Shown piece after piece: positions 7,304 through 14,566 of a DNA stretch of 35,894 nt. Source of the stretch: Acetatifactor sp. GTDB lineage: Bacteria > Bacillota > Clostridia > Lachnospirales > Lachnospiraceae. Location of the stretch: NCBI GenBank assembly GCA_024693365.1, contig JAILLF010000052.1:1-35894 (forward strand), written 5' to 3'. Numbering within the stretch: position 1 is the stretch's first letter; each line of letters starts with the position of its first letter. Made by a program: the position numbers and the translations under genes. The notes beneath the pieces were generated by a model, which searched no databases, was not told where the DNA came from, and was given only the letters and a program-made list of their open reading frames with translations.

Positions 7304-9135
7304 TGAAATACGTACCTAAGGAAGAAAGAAAAAAAACAAAGCAGTCCGTAAAGACAGTGCTTGCAAACAACCTCTACGTGCTAAGGCTCATCTACGCGGC
7401 TTCGCCCTCTTTCGTATTGTTTCAGGCAGCGGATGCCGTAAGAGGCCAGGTATCCATTTTCCTTGAGCACACGATGCTCATCGGCTATGTTCTCGAGGCG
7501 GCAGAATTTGGCTATCCCTTTGAGCGTGTTGCAGGGATCATACTTCTTCTTGCGGCGCTGATCACCATCGGAATGCTCTTTACGGCATATCAAAGCGACT
7601 ACGTTGTGCCTAGGGAAGAGCCCAAGGTGCGCGAGAAGATCAAGATGAAGCTTTATGAAAAGGCAAGGGACATGGATCTAGAGTGCTATGACGATCCGGA
7701 GTTTTACAACAGTCAGGTTCTTGCCATCTCCCAGATTGATGACCAGATCGGAAGAGTCATCCGGTTTTTGATCGATACGCTCAGTGGCCTTGCGGCATTC
7801 GTAACCACTGCGATCTATTTCATCTACAAGGATAAGACCGCAATCTTGTTTGCAATTGGCGCCTTTGTGCTGTCCATGATCTTTGAGCAGCTTTATAACA
7901 AGCAAAATTATCTTGTGAAGGTTGAGGGCATCTCCGCGTCAAGAAAAAGAGATTACGTAAAGAGAATCTATTACCTGAACGATTATGCCAAGGAGATCCG
8001 GCTCAATCCCGACGTTTCGGACATCCTGATCGATCGGTTTGAGAAGGCCAATGACGAAGTATATGCCATTGAAAAGAAATATGCCATGAAGAAGTGGTTC
8101 TTCGGCTTCATGAGGAGGTACGTCGCCAACAGCTTTGTTGCAGACGTTTTGTTCATCAGCTATCTTGTATATCAGGCAGCCGTGCTTCACAGTATTTCCT
8201 TCAGTACCGTGGCCATCCTTTACGGCTCCTACGGAAGGCTCAAGAACAGCATGAGAGTGTTCTCGGAGACCTATCCCTTTGCCTGTGAGACAAGCCTGTA
8301 CGTAAGTAAGATCAGAGAATTTCTGAATTATGAGCCAAAGATTGTTTCCAAGGAGAATCTGGTGCCTTCCTATGACGCAAAGGAAATCGAGCTGGATAAG
8401 GTATCCTTTGCCTATGGGAAGAATCAGGACATGCTCATCAAGGACCTCAGTCTTCACGTAAAGCCCGGCGAAAAGATCGCTCTGGTGGGATATAACGGTG
8501 CCGGCAAAACAACGCTGGTAAAGCTCCTGATGAGACTTTATGACCCCAAGGGCGGCGTGATCAAGGCTGACGGCAGGGACATTAAGGAATATGATGTGAA
8601 GAAATATCGCGAAACCATCGGTACGGTATTCCAAGACTTCCAGATCTTTGCAGGAACCGTCAGGGAGAACGTGGTGCTGGACGTTGCAGATCACGCTGAG
8701 GAAGACGGCATCAGAAGGGCCCTTTCGGAAAGCGGCCTTTTGGAGCGCGTCGACCGGTTTGAAAAGGGGCTGGATACGGATCTCACCACGGAGTTTTCCA
8801 AGGAGGGCGTGAACCTTTCCGGCGGCGAAAGCCAGAAGCTGGCGATCTCGAGAGTGTTCTATAAGAATGCGGGACTGATGATATTGGATGAGCCATCCAG
8901 CGCGTTAGATCCCATTGCGGAATACCAGCTAAACCATGCCATGCTGGAAGCAACGGGAGATAAAACCGTCATCTTCATATCCCACAGACTTTCCACCACA
9001 AGGATCGCTGACAGAATCATTATGCTTGAGAAGGGCAGCATCGTTGAGCAGGGAACCCATGAAGAGCTCCTTGCCATGGATGGAAAATACGCGCAAATGT
9101 GGAAGGTTCAGGCGGGAGCCTATATTGCAGTCTAA
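7303..9135 (+). CDS. ABC exporter subunit 2 (transmembrane domain plus ATPase)
   Basis: The 610-residue half-transporter parallels the preceding gene: membrane domain ~25-335, ATPase ~365-605. Motifs are Walker A GYNGAGKTT (~395), Q-loop VFQDF, signature LSGGESQK (~504), Walker B LMILDEPSSALD (~523) and H-loop ISHR. Both subunits keep the catalytic Glu after Walker B, so neither site looks degenerate, unlike many asymmetric exporters. The ATG shares its A with the previous TAA (TAATG), indicating translational coupling and a heterodimer. Pairs like this in Firmicutes export drugs, peptides or lipids. Neighbouring regulators, but no peptide precursor, are visible. Confidence 0.9.
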   Translation: MKYVPKEERKKTKQSVKTVLANNLYVLRLIYAASPSFVLFQAADAVRGQVSIFLEHTMLIGYVLEAAEFGYPFERVAGIILLLAALITIGMLFTAYQSDYVVPREEPKVREKIKMKLYEKARDMDLECYDDPEFYNSQVLAISQIDDQIGRVIRFLIDTLSGLAAFVTTAIYFIYKDKTAILFAIGAFVLSMIFEQLYNKQNYLVKVEGISASRKRDYVKRIYYLNDYAKEIRLNPDVSDILIDRFEKANDEVYAIEKKYAMKKWFFGFMRRYVANSFVADVLFISYLVYQAAVLHSISFSTVAILYGSYGRLKNSMRVFSETYPFACETSLYVSKIREFLNYEPKIVSKENLVPSYDAKEIELDKVSFAYGKNQDMLIKDLSLHVKPGEKIALVGYNGAGKTTLVKLLMRLYDPKGGVIKADGRDIKEYDVKKYRETIGTVFQDFQIFAGTVRENVVLDVADHAEEDGIRRALSESGLLERVDRFEKGLDTDLTTEFSKEGVNLSGGESQKLAISRVFYKNAGLMILDEPSSALDPIAEYQLNHAMLEATGDKTVIFISHRLSTTRIADRIIMLEKGSIVEQGTHEELLAMDGKYAQMWKVQAGAYIAV

Positions 9136-9192
9136 ATGTCCTGAAGAAACGGGATAGTCAGGCCGCTGGAACGTGCGAAGGGAGGCAAGGCG

Positions 9193-9789
9193 GTGAAAAA
9201 AAGTGACCGGGAAGAAGAATTATTACAAAGTGAACAAATCATATCTACAAAAGGAGTTAAGAAAGCTTTTCTCATCCTGGAAGCAATCATTTTATTGTTC
9301 GGCGCGTTTTTGAGTTTATTGGGAACGTCTAAAGCGGTCGAGTATTCGGATTCTTATCAAATTTATTATTGGATTGCGGCGTTGGGAGTTTTGTTTGTTG
9401 GCATTCTTGATTTGCTGAGAAAGAAAAAGCTTGTTGTTTTTCTTGGATTTCTTCTGATCCTTATATACGTAGTTGTTGCCGGAAGTATTTTTATGGATTG
9501 CCTCTTGTACGCTGATAACATGTCTTTTTTTAAGAGCTATGAGGGAAAGACAATTTCGATATATATTGGGGATGAGACCTATGACTGGAACGGCGAAGCA
9601 TTCTTTTACGGAATAAGTGATTTTGAAGTAGTTAACCTAGACGGCGAAGAGAATTATTGTGAGTTGAATGGGAAGAAACAAAAAATTTATTCCGTGAGGA
9701 AAATATTAGGAGAGCCTGACAAAGTATATTGTAGCATGCACTCAGGAAAGGACTATAAATGGCTTGTGTTTGTGAGGCGTAAGGATTGA
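9193..9789 (+). CDS. hypothetical membrane protein
   Basis: The protein of 198 residues has three predicted membrane helices (about 25-45, 57-75 and 79-101). They are followed by a hydrophilic ~95-residue C-terminal domain with YIGDETYDWNGEAFFYG and a KILGEPDKVYCSMHSGKDYKW end. The sequence does not match a family I recognise. The start is GTG at 9193 with GGAGG at 9181-9185. It lies 57 bases after the ABC exporter, close enough to be an accessory subunit, but the spacing does not prove co-transcription. Codon use looks slightly more AT-rich than in the exporter genes. Confidence 0.65.
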   Translation: MKKSDREEELLQSEQIISTKGVKKAFLILEAIILLFGAFLSLLGTSKAVEYSDSYQIYYWIAALGVLFVGILDLLRKKKLVVFLGFLLILIYVVVAGSIFMDCLLYADNMSFFKSYEGKTISIYIGDETYDWNGEAFFYGISDFEVVNLDGEENYCELNGKKQKIYSVRKILGEPDKVYCSMHSGKDYKWLVFVRRKD

Positions 9790-9971
9790 GGTAATCGCGG
9801 TAAAAAGGTGACACTGCGTCGCGAAATGGTTGGAGAAAATGGGGCAGGTATAGTTTTGTTATAACGATTCTCTCTATATCACTTTGTGTTCCGTGCTGTT
9901 ATGATAAAATCGTAAAGCGCCTTACGAAAGAAATCACTTGAAAAACAGCATGGAAAAAGGAGGATTGTTTT

Positions 9972-10682
9972 ATGAACAGAGACATTTTTATCAGAAACTT
10001 GACGAAAGACAAAATAGAGATGAGTCCGAAGGGAAGAAATTCCAATGAGCTGACGCCGGAGGAATTCGAGAAGTGCTACGAGAACTTCTTTGACATGATC
10101 TACGAGATCGCCGCCACGGATATTTCTTCTTTATCCGGGTACGGAGAGTTTGACGAGAATAATCAGGCACCCTATGAGACGCTGGAGGACTTCATCCGCG
10201 ACGAGATCGTCAACGAGAAGACGGAAGGATATTGGAAGAACTGGACTCAGATGTTTGGAACCACATTCCTGGAGAAAGAGTATTATTTTGAGATCGCCGA
10301 GAAGGCATTGAAATACGCGCCTTATTGCGAAGGGCAAAGATTCCTTGCCAACAATAATACCTTCTTTTGCAACATGATCGTGGACAAAGCGGGAAAGGTG
10401 CATCCGGCGGATTGGGGAAGGGCCGGGATCATGGATTATCTGATGGATTTTGCGATCCTTGATCTGAATAAGCCTTACCTTTTGGTTCCCGAAAAGCTGT
10501 GGGATTACGCGAAAAAGAGAGGAATTAAGATCGAGAATTTCAAGGAGCGCTTCCTGTGCATGGCCTATTTCAAGGGGATTGCAACCCTGAGATGGCATGC
10601 CTCCATCGATGACCTGGAATCCTGCGAATCCATCGTCAGATCCATGAATGCCTTGGAAGAGCGCATGTCGAAGCTGTCGTAA
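9972..10682 (+). CDS. aminoglycoside-phosphotransferase-like pseudokinase, N-lobe missing
   Basis: The 236-residue protein aligns by eye with the C-terminal lobe of APH-type kinases. It shows a SGYGEFDENNQAPY segment, an APYCEGQRFLANNNTFFCNM segment and the HPADWGRAGIMDYLMDFA metal-binding strand. In active members the loop reads HGDxxxxN; here residues 127-129 are NNN, replacing His-Gly-Asp. The second Asn (N134) and the Mg-binding Asp (D147) remain. The N-terminal ATP-binding lobe of about 100 residues is absent. The start is sound (AAGGAGGA at 9957-9964, ATG 9972), so the gene looks expressed but catalytically dead. A binding-only or regulatory role is possible, as is decay. Its 3' end is the first unit of a 44-bp tandem repeat. 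Confidence 0.7.
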   Translation: MNRDIFIRNLTKDKIEMSPKGRNSNELTPEEFEKCYENFFDMIYEIAATDISSLSGYGEFDENNQAPYETLEDFIRDEIVNEKTEGYWKNWTQMFGTTFLEKEYYFEIAEKALKYAPYCEGQRFLANNNTFFCNMIVDKAGKVHPADWGRAGIMDYLMDFAILDLNKPYLLVPEKLWDYAKKRGIKIENFKERFLCMAYFKGIATLRWHASIDDLESCESIVRSMNALEERMSKLS

Positions 10683-10778
10683 GATTCATCAACACCTTGG
10701 AAGGGCGCATGTCGAAGCTGTCGTAAGGTTTCGCAATGCCTAGGAAGGGCATGTGTCAGAGCTGTCACAAGAAAACAA
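10647..10778 (+). repeat. 44-bp tandem repeat, 3 copies, starting inside a gene end
   Basis: Units begin at 10647, 10691 and 10735, exactly 44 bases apart. Copies 1 and 2 share CCTTGGAAG and GCATGTCGAAGCTGTCGTAAG-like blocks; copy 3 is diverged (CCTAGGAAG, then GAGCTGTCACAAG). Copy 1 encodes the last residues and stop of the pseudokinase. Copies 2 and 3 fill the gap up to the next gene. The duplication therefore spread out of a coding end. Confidence 0.85.
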
Positions 10779-10788
10779 GGAACGTCAT

Positions 10789-11574
10789 ATGAAATATGAA
10801 AACGCCAAGGACGTACTTCCTGCGAAGCTTTTAGAGGAAGTACAAAAATATGCGGAGGGTAAGGTGATTTACGTCCCCAGAACTGAGAAAGGGCGGGGCT
10901 GGGGCGAAGCCTCCGGATACCGGGAAAAATTGAATAAACGAAATGCAATGATCTGCAGCCGTTACTCGGCGGGGCAGTCCATTATGGAAATCGCGGAGGA
11001 GTTTTTCCTTTCGCCGGAAACCATAAAAAAGCTTGTTTATGGCAAGAAAGTGGAACTGCCCCAGTTCTCGCCGTCCATCGCGTCCGCAGAGCGGTACGCG
11101 GCAGCAGGCATGGGCGAGGAATGGGTGCGTGCGTTCCTGGGTTCACGTCAAAAGACCATGCCGGACTTGGGCGAATGCTTCATGTCAGAGCTGGTAAGGA
11201 TCCCACTGCGGCTGATCGAGGCGGGTTCAGCCAAAGATATGGCGGCAGCGGGAGATTCCGGGAGACTGGCAGAGACGGGATGCCCCGGTAGATTAACTAA
11301 GGAAGGACGGTCCGGTGAAATGTCAGAGGCTGGAAATCCCGGGAGACTGACTGAGAAGGGACGGTCCAGCGAAACGGCAGAGTCTGGACGGGATTGCTAT
11401 GAAGTGCCTTTGATCGTGATTTATGAGCAGAGGCTCTTTTCCGTGCCGTTTCAGCCAGAGTATCTTGAACAGCTGAGAAAGGAAAAGCGAAACGCGCACT
11501 ATGCCTTTATCTTTGCCAAGAACGAAGATTACGGTTATTTTTGGAATCAATATGGGAAGCATTTTTCGAAATAG
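10789..11574 (+). CDS. CD3324 family protein with repeat-bearing insertion
   Basis: The N-terminal ~90 residues (MKYENAKDVLPAKLLEEVQK, a RGWGEASGYREKL segment, then MEIAEEFFLSPETIKKLVY) form the CD3324 domain with a helix-turn-helix-like end. A second domain follows (AERYAAAGMGEEWVRAFL, ELVRIPLRLI). After an insertion, EVPLIVIYEQRLFSVPFQPE and a closing GYFWNQYGKHFSK appear. The insertion (~residues 145-203) is Gly/Glu/Arg-rich with repeated GRLxExG and GRSxE units, so it looks like an expanded in-frame repeat. I place the start at ATG 10789 (AAGGAA at 10777-10782). The GTG at 10753 lies inside the third 44-bp repeat. The role is unknown; sequence-specific DNA binding is plausible. Confidence 0.75.
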   Translation: MKYENAKDVLPAKLLEEVQKYAEGKVIYVPRTEKGRGWGEASGYREKLNKRNAMICSRYSAGQSIMEIAEEFFLSPETIKKLVYGKKVELPQFSPSIASAERYAAAGMGEEWVRAFLGSRQKTMPDLGECFMSELVRIPLRLIEAGSAKDMAAAGDSGRLAETGCPGRLTKEGRSGEMSEAGNPGRLTEKGRSSETAESGRDCYEVPLIVIYEQRLFSVPFQPEYLEQLRKEKRNAHYAFIFAKNEDYGYFWNQYGKHFSK

Positions 11575-11586
11575 GGGGGTAAATGA

Positions 11587-12258
11587 ATGAATCGGGAATG
11601 GGCGGAAAAAAACAAAAAAATGCAGGAACTCATCGGAAAGGAAAAGACTTTTCCGGAAGGGATCGAGGTTCTTCTTGAGCTTAGAAAGGATCTGTTTGAG
11701 CAAATCACGTCGATCGTTAGGGAATACCCGGCGGAAGCCTTTTGGCAAATGCCTTTTGCAGGGGCGGAAGGATATCATTCCAAGACCTTGGTCTATTCCA
11801 TCTGGCATATTTCCCGGATCGAGGACATTGTGGCGCATTCGATGATCCTGCAAGATGAGCAGGTCCTTTTCCGAGAGCATTGGCTTAAGAAGACAAAGAG
11901 TCCCATCATCACCACCGGCAACGAGCTTCAGGGCGAGCAGATCGCCGAGTTTTCAAAGAAGCTGGACGTGAAAGCAGTTTTTGAGTATGCGAAGGCAGTC
12001 ATGAATTCCACGAATGAACTGCTGAAAGGCTTGGAATATAAGGAACTGAAGCGTAAGTTCTCGGACGCTGACAAGGAAAAACTGATTGCTGGAAATTACG
12101 TCAGCACGGATGAAAACGCATTCTGGCTGATCGACTATTGGTGCGGAAAAGACGTAAAGGGTTTGATCAAAATGCCGTTTTCGCGCCATTGGATCATGCA
12201 TATCGAAGCCATGTGCCGGATAACGAGTAAACTGAGTCAGAAGGCAAAAAAATCATAA
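11587..12258 (+). CDS. DinB family protein
   Basis: The 223-residue protein has the four-helix DinB/YfiT layout. Candidate metal-binding residues are His74 (SIWHISRIEDI) and the HxxxH pair His201/His205 (SRHWIMHIEAM). Members bind divalent metal and include thiol (bacillithiol or mycothiol) transferases and stress-induced proteins; no specific activity can be assigned. The strong purine site AGGGGGG overlaps the previous stop, and ATG 11587 is 12 bases after it, suggesting co-translation with the CD3324 gene. Confidence 0.82.
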   Translation: MNREWAEKNKKMQELIGKEKTFPEGIEVLLELRKDLFEQITSIVREYPAEAFWQMPFAGAEGYHSKTLVYSIWHISRIEDIVAHSMILQDEQVLFREHWLKKTKSPIITTGNELQGEQIAEFSKKLDVKAVFEYAKAVMNSTNELLKGLEYKELKRKFSDADKEKLIAGNYVSTDENAFWLIDYWCGKDVKGLIKMPFSRHWIMHIEAMCRITSKLSQKAKKS

Positions 12259-12302
12259 AGCAGGATCTGGAAAGAGATTGAAAATTCTGGAGGAGAATCG
12301 AG

Positions 12303-12839
12303 TTGAAAAGTGACGGCATGCAGTTAGAACTTCGGGATGAGGAGTGGCCCTTTGAATATACGGATCATGACAGAAGGATTGCAAGGGGGATCTGTTTTGA
12401 TAAGGATGGGTACTTTTATTTTGTGAGAGCCAGAAGGGACGATGATTTTGGGAAAGCTACCATTATCGAGACGGCTGGCGGCGGCGTCGAGGCGGGAGAA
12501 GACCTGCTCGAGGCGATCAAGCGTGAGCTAAGTGAGGAACTGGGCGTCACCGTCGAGGTCCTTTGTCAGATCGGAACCGTCAGTGACTATTACAATTTGA
12601 TCCACCGCCATAATATCAACAATTATTTCCTGTGCAAGGTGGTTTCCTTTGGGGAGAAGCACCTTACCCAGGATGAGATCGAGAGCTTTCATTTGTCTAC
12701 TTTGAGGCTACGCTTTGACGAGGCAGTTGCCGAGTATGAAAAGCGCAGGGAGACAAAGATTGGCAGGCTGATCGCCAACCGCGAGTTGCCCATATTGCGG
12801 AAGGCGAAGGAACTGATCGACTCGGATTTTGCAGAGTGA
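12303..12839 (+). CDS. NUDIX hydrolase
   Basis: The 178-residue protein has a complete Nudix box at residues 60-82: GGVEAGE, seven residues, then RELSEELGV. This matches Gx5Ex7REUxEExGU with all metal-binding Glu residues present. The family cleaves nucleoside diphosphates linked to another moiety; the substrate is not readable. The start is TTG at 12303 with GGAGGAG at 12290-12296. No upstream ATG in frame has a better site. The gene ends 11 bases before the 20/21-bp tandem repeat array. Confidence 0.9.
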   Translation: MKSDGMQLELRDEEWPFEYTDHDRRIARGICFDKDGYFYFVRARRDDDFGKATIIETAGGGVEAGEDLLEAIKRELSEELGVTVEVLCQIGTVSDYYNLIHRHNINNYFLCKVVSFGEKHLTQDEIESFHLSTLRLRFDEAVAEYEKRRETKIGRLIANRELPILRKAKELIDSDFAE

Positions 12840-12849
12840 AGGCGTTTTC

Positions 12850-13000
12850 AAGGAAAGCCGACGTGCCGTAAGGAAAGCGAGGTATGTCGTAGGGAAAGCG
12901 GACATGCCGTAAGGAAAGCTGGCCGTGTCGTAAGAAAAGTGGGCATGCCGCATGGAAAGCTGGCCGTGTCGTAAGAAAAGCGGATATGCCGCGAGGAAAG
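12850..13000 (+). repeat. tandem array alternating 20- and 21-bp units (41-bp dimer)
   Basis: Seven units plus a partial eighth begin at 12850, 12870, 12891, 12911, 12932, 12952, 12973 and 12993. Odd units (20 bp) end like GGACATGCCGT and even units (21 bp) end like GGCCGTGTCGT, so the array is a 41-bp dimer. Within a dimer GACATGCC can pair with GGCCGTGTC using one G-U and one bulge, so each dimer can form a hairpin. It fills the gap between the NUDIX and VOC genes. Confidence 0.85.
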
Positions 13001-13020
13001 AATGTTAGGGGTGCGAGAGA

Positions 13021-13404
13021 ATGAGGATAGAACATGTTGCCGCGTACGTAAATGATTTGGAGAAGGCAAGAGATTTCTTTGTAGAGTTTTTGAATGGAAC
13101 GTCAAACGGAGGATACCATAATAAAAACACGGGTTTTCGCTCCTATTTTATTTCCTTCGAGGATGGGGCAAGGCTTGAACTCATGAACAAACCTGGCATG
13201 GAGGAGGAAGGAAAGTCTCCGGACCGCGCGGGCTATGCGCACCTCGCCCTTTCCGTAGGCAGTAAGGAAAAAGTGGATGAGCTTACGGATCGGCTTAGGG
13301 CAGCAGGCTATGAAGTTCTAAGCGGCCCCCGGACGACAGGCGACGGATACTATGAATCCTGCATCGTTGCAATCGAAGGAAATTTGATTGAACTGACGGT
13401 ATAA
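13021..13404 (+). CDS. VOC family (glyoxalase/dioxygenase-like) protein
   Basis: The 127-residue protein is a single vicinal-oxygen-chelate module: MRIEHVAAYVNDLEKARDFF, then a central RLELMNK strand, GYAHLALSVGSKEKVDEL and a final GNLIELTV. The usual four metal ligands are present (His5, Glu53, His74, Glu124), so it is probably metal-bound and active. Members include lactoylglutathione lyases and antibiotic-binding proteins; I cannot choose between them. ATG 13021 is preceded by AGGGGTG at 13006-13012. It lies between two tandem repeat arrays. Confidence 0.9.
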   Translation: MRIEHVAAYVNDLEKARDFFVEFLNGTSNGGYHNKNTGFRSYFISFEDGARLELMNKPGMEEEGKSPDRAGYAHLALSVGSKEKVDELTDRLRAAGYEVLSGPRTTGDGYYESCIVAIEGNLIELTV

Positions 13405-13434
13405 GCATCCCGGAGGAGACTCAGATAAATAAAG

Positions 13435-13780
13435 CTTGCTTGAGAAGAAAAAAAGGAACCCAGGCAAGTGGAAAAGGTAGAGAATACTTGCCTGAGAAGC
13501 AAAAAAGAAGTTCAGGCAAGTGGAAAAGGTAGAGAATACTTGCCTGAGAAGAAAAAATGGAATCCAGGCAAGTGGAAAAGATAGAAAGTACTTGCTTGAG
13601 AAGAAAAAAAGGAACCCAGGCAAGTGGAAAAAGTAGAGAATACTTGCCTGAGAAGCAAAAAAGAAATTCAGGCAAGTGGAAAAGGTAGAGAATACATGCC
13701 TGAGAAGCAAAAAAGGAACCCAGGCAAGTGGAAAAGATAGAGAATACTTGCCTGAGAAGAAAAAAAGGAACCCAGGCAAG
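13435..13780 (+). repeat. 52-bp tandem hairpin array (6 full units plus a final hairpin)
   Basis: Hairpins begin at 13435, 13487, 13539, 13591, 13643, 13695 and 13747, an exact 52-bp period. Each has a 5' arm CTTGCCTG (or CTTGCTTG, CATGCCTG), an 18-base A/G-rich loop, a 3' arm CAGGCAAG, then an 18-base spacer close to TGGAAAAGGTAGAGAATA. The C-to-T change in the 5' arm keeps pairing by G-U. The last unit has the hairpin but no spacer. No unit carries a unique spacer, so it is not CRISPR. Minus-strand reading frames across it are by-products of the repeat. Confidence 0.93.
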
Positions 13781-13799
13781 CAAAAACGAAGAGTTGGTG

Positions 13800-13920
13800 C
13801 CCATCAGCCAAATGCTGCGCATTAGGCTGGTGTCGCGCTGGCAAGCCCTTCGGCTTGTCCTTCGCTGCGCTCAGGATTGCAGAATTGCTGCGCACTTGCG
13901 CAACTGGCGACTGGCGCAAA
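13800..13920. repeat. GC-rich palindromic intergenic element
   Basis: Between the hairpin array and the sigma factor gene lies a GC-rich block with a perfect hairpin CAAGCC-CTTC-GGCTTG (13842-13857). The imperfect palindrome TCCTTCGCTGCGCTCAGGA (13858-13876) and several GCTGCGCA/TGCGCA motifs follow. TCCTTCGC...GCTCAGGA is a motif I know as widespread intergenic repeats that yield spurious LSAAKD peptides on the other strand. It looks like an REP-type non-coding element; its composition differs from its neighbours. Confidence 0.5.
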
Positions 13921-14008
13921 AATATAAGCAAGTAAAGTGAGACAATCACCACTTCTTTACGACTAATAGGTGAAGGGAATGAAATTCCCTTTGGAAAGGA
14001 GACAGTCT

Positions 14009-14566
14009 ATGGACAACGGTGCAAGTAGCTACCGCCGTTTCCTGGATGGCGATGATGAAGGCATTGTACAAATCGTCGGAGATTACAAAGACGGTCTTAT
14101 TCTCTATCTGATCAGTTACGTGAAGAATATCTACGTTGCGGAAGAGCTTGCGGAGGACACGTTCTTTCGTTTGATGGTCAAGAAGCCGAGATTTTCAGGA
14201 AAATCTTCGTTCAAGTCATGGTTGTATGCCATAGGGCGGAACGTGGCAGTTGATCACCTGCGGCATCATTCCAAGCAGGCAGACACGCCCATCGAGGACA
14301 TGGAAGCTTATCTTAGCGATGAATCCAATTTAGAGCAAGCTTACCTTCGGGAAGAACGGAAAATCCTGGTTCACAAAGTGCTAAAAATGCTTCCACCGGA
14401 TTATCAGCAGGTCTTATGGCTTACGTATTTTGAAGAGCTCTCGAACGAAGAAACGAAGATAGCAATGAATAAGAATTCCCGTCAAATAAGAAATCTCCTT
14501 TATCGTGCAAAACAGGCCTTAAAGTCGGAGCTGGAAAAGGAGGGCTATTCTTATGAAGAATTCTGA
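14009..14566 (+). CDS. ECF-type RNA polymerase sigma factor
   Basis: The 185-residue protein has sigma region 2 (about 15-85: LILYLISYVKNIYVAEELAEDTFFRLM, then FKSWLYAIGRNVAVDHLRHH). A linker and sigma region 4 follow (about 120-175: LKMLPPDYQQVLWLTYFEELSNEE, with the recognition helix before RNLLYRAKQALK). It would direct RNA polymerase to a dedicated promoter set. ATG 14009 has GAAAGGAG at 13994-14001; an upstream in-frame GTG at 13970 is less likely. The next gene overlaps its end by 14 bases and encodes a probable membrane anti-sigma factor, the usual pairing. Target promoters cannot be read from the window. Confidence 0.9.
   Translation: MDNGASSYRRFLDGDDEGIVQIVGDYKDGLILYLISYVKNIYVAEELAEDTFFRLMVKKPRFSGKSSFKSWLYAIGRNVAVDHLRHHSKQADTPIEDMEAYLSDESNLEQAYLREERKILVHKVLKMLPPDYQQVLWLTYFEELSNEETKIAMNKNSRQIRNLLYRAKQALKSELEKEGYSYEEF

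Noticed and set aside
5438..9135. Bacteriocin or lantibiotic exporter cluster
   Set aside because: No peptidase C39 domain, precursor peptide or modification enzyme is seen near the ABC pair.
9820..9930. Promoter for the pseudokinase (TATGATAAAAT near 9900)
   Set aside because: A -10-like TATGAT exists, but no acceptable -35 box lies at 16-18 bases, so I did not list it.
13435..13780. CRISPR array
   Set aside because: The whole unit including the spacer is repeated, there are no unique spacers, and no cas genes are present.
13318..13952. Minus-strand open frames with repeated FFLLRQVFSTFSTCL-like peptides
   Set aside because: They are translations of the 52-bp array in three frames. The period is not a multiple of three, no ribosome binding sites fit, and no known domain appears.
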